This document shows positions 11,629 through 21,653 of a stretch of DNA of 64,000 nucleotides, in pieces. Each line of letters opens with the position of its first letter. Positions within the stretch are counted from its first letter, which is position 1. Location of the stretch: NCBI GenBank assembly GCA_030549335.1, contig CM060191.1, forward strand, positions 52,613,447-52,677,446, read 5' to 3'. Source of the stretch: Pontederia crassipes (taxonomy: Eukaryota; Streptophyta; Magnoliopsida; Commelinales; Pontederiaceae). The notes under the pieces were generated by a model that did no database searches, had not been told where the DNA came from, and worked only from the letters and a program-made list of their open reading frames with translations. Both the position numbers and the translations under genes were made by a program.

Positions 11629-13257
11629 TGATGCATGCAAAATTCAACATATTATTAGGCATGCATTTAATCTTATTTGGATTCATTTTCTTATCACATG
11701 CATCATTTTATGGGCTTAATTATTTTAATTTTACAAAAATGTAAATCTACTCAAATATTGTGTTATTTAGAAGTAAAAAATTGAATTATGAAGCCACTAA
11801 AGAAAACCACACTCAAATACAAATTAAAACGGAGTTAGAAAGTGAAAAACAATGAAGCTATCAAGGACTGGAATTTGCCTATCAAGGATGGATGTGAAAG
11901 ACTTGTCAGGGCCATGAAATTATAACGGGCCATAAAATACATTTTCTGCACCTGAAAGTTGTTTGAGGCACGAACGTTACCAAGCTATCACGAGTCGTGC
12001 GATTCATAGTTTTTATGTGAATTAGACATTGTGACGGCCATGAAATGCCTATCACGGCTCATGAAAACTCATTTTTATTTACAGGCTACGACGAAGGCTG
12101 AATTTGAAATTTGAACAAATTTTTGGAAGAATTTCAAGTACACAAGGACTCCTGCTCATATTATATGATCTTAGGATGATTGAAAAAACATATTATGGAT
12201 AAAAAATCAGAGTTTTACAAGGCCAAAATCTCAAAAGTGAAAAAAATTTCATTTCTTCTCCGATCATATGAAAAATAAAAAACCTATAATTAGAGTCTTT
12301 CTACCACTTGGAAAGAGGATGCTATGGCTTGTAGCCTATGTTTTAAAGACAAAAACATGGGAGCATCTTGAAGAACAAGCAAGAAGATTTTTGCGCGGTG
12401 ATCTCGAGCGAGGATTGTGCAGCGATTGATCGTTCGTTCTAGAGAGTACTTTCAGTATTATTTTATGTTAAGATGAATCAATTCATTCTTAAAAAAATTA
12501 TTATTTTAATCTTGTAATCTGTACAATTTAGTTTAGTTTTTCACTTAGTTTATTTCCGCGAGAGTCTTATTGTTAATACAACTTGAACTTTTTTATAGTT
12601 TTGATTATAGTTTGTTTAACTTTTAAGAACATGGTTGTTGTGTTTAAGGCTTTTCATTAGTTTTATTTGAATTATTAGTTGATTATTAACTGGGTAGTGT
12701 GATTAATTTATTAATTCATAATTTTTCTTAAACAATTTATGTCGTAATCTAATAGAGCTGGATTGAATATTAGATTGCATGATCTACCAAGTTGACTTGG
12801 GTGAATGATTTGATAGTATAAGAATCACAACACATAGCATTCTAATCTAAGTAGGATTGAGAGTAGAGTCGAGTGGAGTATTCTCATCTTATTAAGATTA
12901 ATAATAATTGATTTACCCAGTTATGGAGAACATACTTTATGTGCTCCTAATTTAATTAAAAATGGAACCCGATTATCTTCTGATTAAATCAAATTTCTAT
13001 AGAAGTGAAACAAATTTATTTTTAATCATTTTAACTCATCCTAAGGGCGCATTAGTAGTTTAGTTTATTTTTAGTATTTCATTTTCTATCATTTTATTTT
13101 CTGCAGCTCTTTTACAAAAATCATGTTGTCTTTTATTAATCTTTGAAATTGATTTAGTTAAGTAAGTTCCTCATTGATTCGACATTATACTTATTGCACT
13201 TTATTACTTGAGCGACTAACACTTGCTAACATTTAATTGTTACCAATTCTCGCATGA
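11629..13257 (+). repeat. 3' LTR of R1
   Basis: It starts TGATGCATGC and matches 1109-2775 throughout, ending tctcgcatga. The terminal CA has become GA. Relative to the 5' LTR it has small deletions in the tcacgg motif region and a mutated TATA box. Confidence 0.87.
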
Positions 13258-13261
13258 ACGA

Positions 13262-13862
13262 CTTTCTACATATAAACTTACCATGCCTAAATCATATTAT
13301 GATTTTCACTTTAGTCTATTCTTCTAGTTGTGTTAACTATTCAATTTTCATTTTTTATTCATTAAAAAATTAAACTACCGTTCTATTATTTCTTTTAATG
13401 TTTAAAAATTTAAACTAATATATAATAACAAATTATAAAATATTTAAAAAGTATAAAAAAGAGGGGGCATTGCCGAGGGAGAGGGCACCACCCCTCCCCC
13501 TCCCTTTTTCACATACGAGCTCACAGGGGCGACATCCACCTCTCTTTTCCACATATGCGAGCTCGCGAACAAGTTTGTAGAGGGAAGCGACATCCTCTGC
13601 GTATCATCGGGGATGTGAACAAGGGGGCGCCTCCCCTGTCCCTCTACGAGGGGAGGGTAGCTTCCCCTTTATTTTATATTTTAAAATTTTTATTATATAT
13701 TATTTTAAAAGTTTTGAACATTAAAAAATGACAAAAAGAGTATTTTAATCTTTTAATACTTAAACATTTTAAAAATGGACAAGTCAATAGAATTAAACGA
13801 ATGCATTAAAATGAATATTATGGTATAATTTAGGGATGTCCTATTCATATACTAGAGTTTGA
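13262..13862. mobile_element. MITE-like element with about 180-bp inverted repeats and a GC-rich core
   Basis: The left arm (about 13262-13460) and the complement of the right arm (about 13670-13862) align over most of their length. Shared words include cctaaat, cattttt, ttaatgtt and taatatataat. The arms are AT-rich. The core, about 13462-13668, is GC-rich (aagagggggc, cccctccccctccc, gggcgcctcccc). Long inverted repeats suggest a Mutator-like or foldback MITE. The outer left end touches the R1 LTR, so R1 may have inserted into it, and no target duplication can be read. Confidence 0.6.
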
Positions 13863-14940
13863 TGTAAAAAATCACTATAGTTGATAGGAAGTTTAAGAAA
13901 TTAACTCCAATTTTTTTGAGTGCCGATCCTAATTTACGAGAGTCTCCGATGGAAGGTTACTAGTGCTCGACTAATTTGGAGTAAAAAAAATAGAACAATA
14001 ATATTTTATTGTGTGATCAAGTGATAAAAACTTCTCTTATATCTAAGCCTATTAGCACGTCGACTAATTCTAAGTTGAAAGTAAAACAGTAATAATTTAT
14101 TTTTTGCCATCCCGATGATTCCACCTCTTGAACGCTTGGACTCAAACTTACTGCCAATTGAGTTAATTTAATATGTAGTTAGTTAATTTGATTAACTCCG
14201 AAATTTAATATGTCGTTAGTTTGGGCCTTTGCTTCACGCCGGGTACGGTTTTGTCGGTCGGTTGCCTTGGTTCGCATGCAATGAACCAGCTTTTATATAT
14301 ATATATATATATATATTAATAGAATGTTTGATCGTCACGTGTAATTTTGTATCCATCATTATTTCTTGGTACCGTTTTTGAAGTGACATCATAAGATTAT
14401 AATAGAGTGACACACACTATAAAGGTACTGCGGTTTAGTTTCATCGTTTGCGTCTTCTTCTTCTTTTTTTTCATTTAAGAAAAAAACAGGCTTATAGTTT
14501 TGTGATATTTTTGTTAGTTATCAGTTAACGCAAGTTTAACTAAGTCATTGGTTAATAATTTATTAACATTTTTGTTATCTCTGCCCCCAGACTTCCAGGT
14601 GCCACTTTTGAAGGCCGTCAAACATTCTGATTTTTGAATTGATTTAATTATTAGTACTATTTATCAATTATCAATATCAAATTTCAATTTTTTATATTAA
14701 TAAATATGTGTAGCAATTAATACAATACCTTCTAATTATTACTATATTTGTCGAAATGACATTTTGATGACAATTTAATTATCAAACTTATCCAAACCTT
14801 ATGAGAAAAATATTTTCTGAAAAAAATATCTCCAAAATAAAATAGGGATAATTGTATTTCCATTTGCAGTTTAAAGTTTTTTTTTGGTTTTTCATTCAAG
14901 AAATTAGAAGAAGAAATAGTTAAGTAATGAAAATAAAACC
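13863..14940. other. Upstream region of the deubiquitinase gene, no gene seen
   Basis: AT-rich DNA with a (TA)n run at 14294-14317 and no recognisable protein or RNA gene. It presumably includes promoter sequence of the gene starting at 15265. Confidence 0.5.
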
Positions 14941-14946
14941 ATCGCG

Positions 14947-14954
14947 TATTTAAA
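14947..14954 (+). promoter_or_regulatory. Possible TATA box of the deubiquitinase gene
   Basis: TATTTAAA lies about 310 bases before the chosen ATG, at the switch from AT-rich to GC-rich sequence. This position would give a 5' leader of roughly 280 bases. Only sequence resemblance supports it. Confidence 0.35.
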
Positions 14955-15264
14955 CTTCCGAGGGCTTCGAGTCTTCCTCTTTTGGCCCTTCCTCGTCTCT
15001 TCTCCTCGTTCCTCCTCCGCCGCGTCGAGCCAATCAGATCTTCCCACATAGCAGTCGACGCAGGACGAACCGGCGGCTTCGGCGGCATCGCAGAGGCGCG
15101 GCGATCGGCGAGGAGCAGGGGTGGGCGAACGCGAAGTCGTCCCAGAGGACGATGCGATCTCCGGATGAAGATTCCGGCGCGTCGGCTATCGGAATTGGAA
15201 GAGAAACGAGGAGGAGCGCCCCTGACATCTTCCACTTCGGCGGCCTCTTTGGCCGCCGCCGTTG

Positions 15265-18200
15265 ATGGCGCCGTCGCCGTCGCCGTCGTCGCTGTTGCCG
15301 TTGCAGATGACTTGGCATCCTCGGTGCCGCCGCGCCGGGCCGCCTCTTGGCCTGAGAAACCTCGGGAACTCGTGCTACCTCAACAGCGTCCTCCAGTGTC
15401 TCACCTACACCCCTCCCCTCGCTCAGTTCTGCCTCTCCTCGCAGCACTCCTCTCTTTGTAAGCATTCTCCTCATCTGACTCGCGGTATTCCATCGTTTTT
15501 TTTTCCTGTGACGAAATCTTCGACTTTTGAAGATAGAGGGAATTAATGGTTTGTTTGGGGGTTTTTGTTGTTTTGCTTCGAATAGGTAAGACGTTGTTTG
15601 TGAATCGGGAAAAGGAGTGCCCTTTCTGCATACTCGAGCGGCAGATCGCGCGATCCCTTAGCCTCGATGGTCCGCTCGACTCGCCATCCAAGATCCAGCG
15701 CTGCCTCGCCCTCTTCGCCGAGCACTTCCGTTGGGGCCGCCAGGAGGACGCCCACGAGTTCCTCCGCTATGTCATCGATGCCTGTCACAACTCTTGCCTC
15801 AAGCTACTCAAACGGACGGCATCTACACCTGGTAGTGGCGCGGTCAATGGGGTCGCCTCGAATGGTACCGCTGCTGCGGTCAAGACGGGATTGAAGGAGG
15901 ATGGCACTGGCGGTCCTAGCACGGTAATGAAAGATATTTTTGGTGGAGCGTTACTTAGCCAGGTGAAGTGCCTTGCCTGCAAGGGGGATTCGAACAAGAC
16001 CGATGAGATCATGGATCTCTGCCTTGATCTTTTTCAGAGCAACTCTTTGAAGGATGCTTTATCTCGGTTCTTCCAGCCAGAGGTTTTAGATGGCAATAAT
16101 AAGTACAAATGTGACAAGTAAGCATTTTATTTCCAACATTTTTGGTGTTCGTTTATTATGTCTATGGTTAGAGCATACGAACTGACTCCAACTATATTCG
16201 GCTTCAGTTGTAAGAAACAATCTGTGGCTAGGAAGCAGATGTTTGTACTTCGAGCGCCCAATGTGCTCGTCATCCAGCTTAAGGTGACTACCACTATTTT
16301 CTCTTTTACTTTCTTTCTTTTTGTCATGTTTCGTTTGCACTTGAGGTCTCACTATAATGCACAATTTTACTTGCTGTATAGAGATTTGAAGGTTTACATG
16401 GTGGAAAGATCAATAGAAATATTGAATTTGAGGAGATTCTTATGCTCTCAAATTTTATGGCTAAGCCAAGCCAGGTTAGTGTATGCAAATTAGTCCTTTG
16501 TTATTATTGTCACAGATATGGTTAGTGTGTGCAAATTAGTCCTTTGTTATTGTCATGGATATCTTTACATTAGATATAAGATGGAAGTAGGATCTGCTGG
16601 TTAGTGTGATAACTCTTAAAAGTTGCACTGCAATTTTGGTTGTAGCCTCGATCATCTAGGACCATAACCTAGTTTTGAATATAAATGATCTCAGCTCTTT
16701 TATGACACTGTAGAATTGGCTTGTATGTTTGGTACCCAAGGTCAATGGTCCAAGACCAGCATTTTTATCTTTTTTGCTGCATCTATCTTAAAAAAAATTG
16801 AAATAAAATTGGTGCTGGTTGAAAGTTGATTTCAACCTTCTTTGACACCTTACCTTTATGAATTATTTTATAGCCAAGTCATTCTATTGTGAAGAGGCTT
16901 GCATAAGAAGTTAGTTGTGATTGGCACATTTGCATACTTTATGTGCTATAGTAACATTCTGAAAAGTTAATATTTGTCCTATATGATTAGAGGTCATAAT
17001 TGAGATTTACAACTTAAACCTTGTTGGGTATATGGTTAGTGTTATTAGTTGAAGAGTGATGCCAGGATATGGAGAAGTTTGGATTACAAATTCTGGTGGA
17101 ACTGCAGTTCTGTGTGTTTTTTCCTTTCTTTTTATCTTCTTCCTATTGACCGATTTAAATATGAATTTATTAGTTTCTAGTCGTGGCATACTGGCATATT
17201 TAATTATGTTATCTTTTATTGTCATTTTTCTTCACTTATTTACAAAATTGTTGGTTATAGGATCCACAGCCTGAGTATAACCTAATCGGAAGCATCGTGC
17301 ATTCAGGCATCTCACCAGAATCTGGTCATTATTATGCTTACATCAAGGTGTTACTTGTTACTAGGAATCCTTTTGTATTCATTTCTTACGGTTCTCCATT
17401 CCGATGATAATGTTTGTTACTTCCAATTTTCATTTTTTATAATGTGCAGGACGCATCTGGACGGTGGTACTGTTGTAATGATTCTCATGTTTCACTTTCA
17501 AGCACACAAGAGGTTTTATCAGAAAAAGTGTATATCCTTTTTTATGTACGCAGTAATCAACGCCCAAATTCAAATAAGATCACTACACCATGCAAATCAT
17601 TGAAAATGTCAAATGCAAGTGGAAGTGTTTCATCTAGTGTCCGATTTGCAGAAAGTTTGAAGCCAACAATCATGAAGCCGAATGGCTTGCCCTCTAAAAA
17701 TAATATTTCTATTGTGCTGAAGAATAGTAAAATATCCTCAGATGCACAAATTAAGCAAAGTAGCTTGAAAAATTTTGAGACAAGGGGAGCTGTTCCTACT
17801 AGTAATGATAACTGTGAAGCTGAAAAAAGCTCTTCAACCACAACTAAGAATGATAAGAAAGTGGGGTCAATGGCATCAACCGAACTTGCTGCTAACATGG
17901 CCATGTCTTCTGCTACATTGCAACAGAACATTCAGAAATCAGGGCTGTATGGAAATGGATTTGCAAAGCCGTTGGCAATAGATGAACATGAACATACTAA
18001 TAATCATAGTGGTGCAGCTGCAAAAAGAATCCTTAACGGTGATCATTCGTTAAGTAATGGGGCAAGTAAGTGCATCATTGATATGTCACCTAATAAAAAT
18101 GAGCCATGCAGTGGTGAGACAATTGAAAGTTCAGTTCTGAGCACCAAAGATTCAAGCAAACTGGCTGATAATGGTTCATCCAAAAGTGAGAAAGTTAACA

Positions 18201-21200
18201 GGAAAAGGAAACCACATGACGATCTTGAATTCCACACAGAAGAGTGAGTATCTAATGTTAATTGCATTTAACTATGACTTATTTCCGCATCCGATCTGTG
18301 CGCATAATTAGCAATTTTGATATATCCATACACAAGCAATACAGAAACTCCGCCTATGTTTTATAGCCGGTCCCAAGCCCAGATAAAGAAGGAGGGTTGT
18401 GTTAGGCTCCGACAGCCAGCGTAAAATCCTGTCGAATCTCATGAACATGGATCAACGAATATGGCGTCGTATGATCCATGTAGCCGACCCCACCTAGTGG
18501 GATAAGACTTTGTTGTTGTTGTATACACAAGCAATACAGAGGGTTTTTGTCCTTTGCTAGTCATCTGTCTTCAAGTTTTTTTTTTTGTAACCCAGGGTTT
18601 GGCATTAGAATAAGATTGGAATTTTAGCTGTATTCATCTGAATAAGTTCAAACAGCAGTAAACCTAGTCAGGACAATTTTATTCTCTTAAAATCAAAACC
18701 CTGGGTTATCTATTGGTTTAAAATCGACAAATACCTAACTTCTGCAATTTCATCCCATAGACATATTTAGAAATTTGAAAATGATTCCCAAACCACCCCG
18801 GCCTATTTCCCTTTGCACATTTTTCATTTTTTTTCAGCAAAATTTTCTCTTCACAATATTCTCTCACACATAGAATAATTTATAATATTATACAAATTAG
18901 TCTTATATTTATAAAATAATACGTATGTAGAGTTTCTCACTAGACCATACTATATTAAGTAAATTTTTTTGTTAAGAAAACTTTTTTCAGTAAAATATAG
19001 ATTGTTTTTATATTTATAGTTTGCCTCAAAAAATATTTAATGAAAAAAAATCATTACTTTCGTATAAAATAGTTTATGCATCTTAGGGCGTTTTTAGGTT
19101 TCTATAGTATTAAAAAATATACAATTGATGAGATAAGTATAGTTTACACAGATCACACCATGATTTGTTCCCTCACGATTAATTGGCCAAGGGTAAAATG
19201 GGCATTCTAATAAACTTTTCACAACATTATCGACCTTATTCACTTATCCGGCCAATCACTATAACAAAAAACACTCATTTATTCCCAAAATTACTTTCCG
19301 ACCAAATTCTAAACAAGAATAACTTTCTCAATTCTTATTGAATAATAATTCTATTAGAATTGTAATCCTTAACCTTTGATTAACTATTCTCAAACCAAAC
19401 TAGGCCTTAATTTATTAGATAAACATGTTCTTTTTTTAACAGTTTGTCTAATTGCAATAATGTTTGTTTGACTTAAACTTTTGCAATCAGTAAAATATGA
19501 TTGCTTCAATGGAAAAATAATCTTATAGTTACATTACTTATTAACAGGAACCAGAACATGTAGATTGTTGGCAATTTTTTAGAGCTCTCTCTTGCCTCAT
19601 CCCTTCATCTATCTTTCTGTCCCTGTTTGTTTTCAACTCCTTCCCTGTGCTACTATTCACATAAGAGGTGAAGAGGGCCAGTAAGAAGGGGAACAATGGA
19701 GATCTGACAGATGCCTACAAAACACTTTTTTAAAATAAAAAAGAAAAGAAAATTGGTAAGACTTGTCTTTTCTATTGTTTATTGATTATCATGATTTTCA
19801 CAGACTTGCCAGAGAAGCCTCTTTGGAACTACAAAATTGTGGTTGGGTGGATAAAGTGGAAACTTACATGCGTGCGAGGAAAAAGGAGTTACACCTGCAA
19901 GCATCAGATAGTTCAGATATTAATTCAATCAAGTAAAAGCCATATATCTATTTTTCAGCAATCTGACTGACTATGCATCTTATGTTCTGTATTACAAATG
20001 ACACTGATGAAATTTTCACTTTCTTGCTTCCATAATATGATCAAATTCATTGTGAGGTGACAGCTGATAAACTCGTAAACCTGCTAATGGTTGTTAGTTT
20101 TTCTTCCACGCGGTTTTTAGTTGCTCCCATTTTGTTAGCTTCTCTATTGCATTCAGTTTTTATTTACTCTTTGCACACTTGCTGCTGGAAATGAACATGA
20201 ATTACTTCACTTGATGACTTATTTATGTTCTAAGTTTAATTTTACATTTCCTGAAAGTGAAATTGTAGGTAATTTTGTCAAATCTTGGTGGCAATGAGTA
20301 ACTGTGTTAACCTCTTAATAGTTTCTAACTTTCTTGTTGCATTTGTTTTCGTTTACTCCATTACTCACTTCTTACAAGAGGGGAACTGTTTTATAATTTT
20401 CGCACATGCATTTTTCTTATGTAGAAAGAGACATAGGTTACTGAATTTCTACAAAATCATTGTTTAAATTGATTTCTACAAAATCAACTTTTTTTTTCTT
20501 CTCAAAAAAAAAAAGTTGATTATGTGTTGAATCTAGCCTAATTGTAGACTCATATGATGTCCCTTTGACAGTAAGGTGGCCCACATCTAGTGTGGCAGGG
20601 TTGGATTTATTTCAGTGTCTGTTGATAGTAGTCATTTTTTTTTTTTTGGAGAATTTAGGAGTTTTATTTTGGGGTGAGATGGTTAATTCATTTGTTAAGA
20701 TAATGCAGACAAACTCCTTTGGGTTTGAGTTATCTGTATCCTCTTTTCTTCAACATCAAGAGAAAATTTCTGCCAACCGAGGATGCGCAACTCATTGAGA
20801 GCAAACCTTGCAAAATCTCGTGTGTTCTGCATGCATTTTCTTATCTCTTTTGCTTGATCTCTGATCGATATATGCTGCTCAACTTTTGCAAAATCATATT
20901 TTAGATCCCTTTTGTAAAATCATGCTTCAAATCACTCTTTAGTTTTCACTATACAAGTCACCAAACTTTTGTTATGTCAAGATATAAGTCACCAGTCAAA
21001 GTTTAGGGGATTACAACATCCATCTTAAAAGATAATGATATTTTTGTTCTTTTTATCTTATTTAACAGTTAGATTTTGAAAGATAAATGTATCTTGTAAA
21101 TTAAACTTGACATCTTTAAATGACATAAATAAACTTTATTTTTTAAAATGGATGATGTGAATACACCATGTTAAAGTTTAGGAGATGAGTGACTTAAAGT

Positions 21201-21653
21201 TGAAGAGAGAGAAATTGGGCTACCTAAACATTAAAATTCAAAGTTGAGTGATTCAAATCTTAACTTTGCGAATTGAGTGACTTGTTTGTTTTTCTCTTTT
21301 TTTTTCGTGTGCATGTTTTTGTGTCCGTGTGTGTGTTTTAAAGGCAAAATTGGATGACTTGTATATTGAAATACAGAGTTAGGTGACCCAAACTCTTGGT
21401 GTACTAGTTACACTTTAGAAGTAACTAAAAATTTGGACGAATGTTATGTTTATCTCTGCATCTTTATGCTAGGTCACCCAAGAAAGTATGTAGTATTATT
21501 TTCTTAAATGAGAAAGGCTTATTTGTACATCACTATGTGTCTTAATGCAGGCAACAGTTGATAATGGATGCAAAGAAGATTTTCAACTATCAACTTCCGG
21601 AATCGCTGAAGGAGCACCTCATTCAACGTCTAAGATCTTTTATTCAAGAATAG
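15265..21653 (+). CDS. UBP23: Ubiquitin carboxyl-terminal hydrolase, UBP23-like (peptidase C19)
   Basis: Cysteine protease that removes ubiquitin from proteins. Eight exons: 15265-15457, 15586-16117, 16208-16283, 16382-16474, 17261-17347, 17450-18243, 19804-19932, 21551-21653. All junctions are GT-AG and phases agree, giving 668 aa. The Cys box is [13 protein letters not shown] (nucleophile C37), followed by QEDAHEFL (117-124). Two CxxC pairs (C193/C196, C240/C243) form the usual zinc site. The His box is SGHYYAYIK (H321), then WYCCNDS with N337/D338. After about residue 360 the protein is Ser/Asn/Lys-rich and disordered, with a conserved-looking C-terminal helix ([14 protein letters not shown]). 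The ATG at 15265 is the first in frame after a stop at 15223 and has a good context (gATGGc). Exons 1-2 are very GC-rich. The USP family is certain; the UBP23 subgroup is inferred from the N-terminal pattern ([25 protein letters not shown]). Exons 7-8 rest on phase and sense alone. Confidence 0.9.
18346..18522 (+). mobile_element. SINE (Au-like 3' end) in intron 6, 18-bp target duplication
   Basis: A 177-bp insertion ends ccgaccccacctagtggg, gataagactt, then (TTG)n, the characteristic 3' end of Au-type plant SINEs. It is flanked by perfect copies of atacacaagcaatacaga at 18328-18345 and 18523-18540. Pol III boxes at the 5' end are not obvious, so it may be 5'-shortened. It lies in the sense orientation of the host gene. 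Confidence 0.85.
18590..18706. mobile_element. Small MITE with TA target duplication in intron 6
   Basis: A 117-bp element with ends acccagggtt...aaccctgggt, flanked by TA at 18588-18589 and 18707-18708. The TA duplication fits Tc1/mariner (Stowaway-type) MITEs, although the terminal bases are not the classical Stowaway ones. Confidence 0.6.
19086..19406. mobile_element. Tourist-like MITE in intron 6
   Basis: Ends gggcgtttttaggttt and the complement of caaaccaaactaggcc form an imperfect inverted repeat. TTA flanks both sides (19083-19085 and 19407-19409). Length 321 bp. The TTA duplication is the mark of PIF/Harbinger elements. Confidence 0.6.
20948..21398. mobile_element. Possible MITE with imperfect 40-bp inverted repeats in intron 7
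   Basis: The left segment tacaagtcaccaaact...atataagtcacc pairs with the complement of gatgacttgtatattg...ttaggtgaccc. Several internal gtgactt/agtcacc words recur. No target duplication was found, so the edges are approximate. Confidence 0.4.

Larger units (their letters stand above)
1109..13257 (+). mobile_element. Pol-less LTR retrotransposon R1, Ty3/gypsy-like signals, split by a CACTA element
   Basis: Two direct repeats of 1.63-1.67 kb start TGA(T/C)GCATGCAAAATTCAAC. A tRNA-Asp-type primer site follows the first and a purine tract precedes the second, so this is an LTR retrotransposon. With the CACTA insertion removed, the interior is only about 3 kb. It holds one decayed coiled-coil ORF and no protease, reverse transcriptase or integrase, so the element must have been mobilised in trans. 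A second copy lies reversed at 51936-57068 and aligns on both sides of the CACTA insertion. The two LTRs differ by many substitutions and indels, so the insertion is old. I could not find a clear 5-bp target duplication: flanks are atata and acgac, and the last LTR bases are mutated from CA to GA. Confidence 0.85.

Noticed and set aside
14732-15474. Minus-strand frames of 146-167 codons over the start of the deubiquitinase gene
   Set aside because: They lie antisense to GC-rich exon 1 and its leader, and match no family. The + strand has a clear protease exon.
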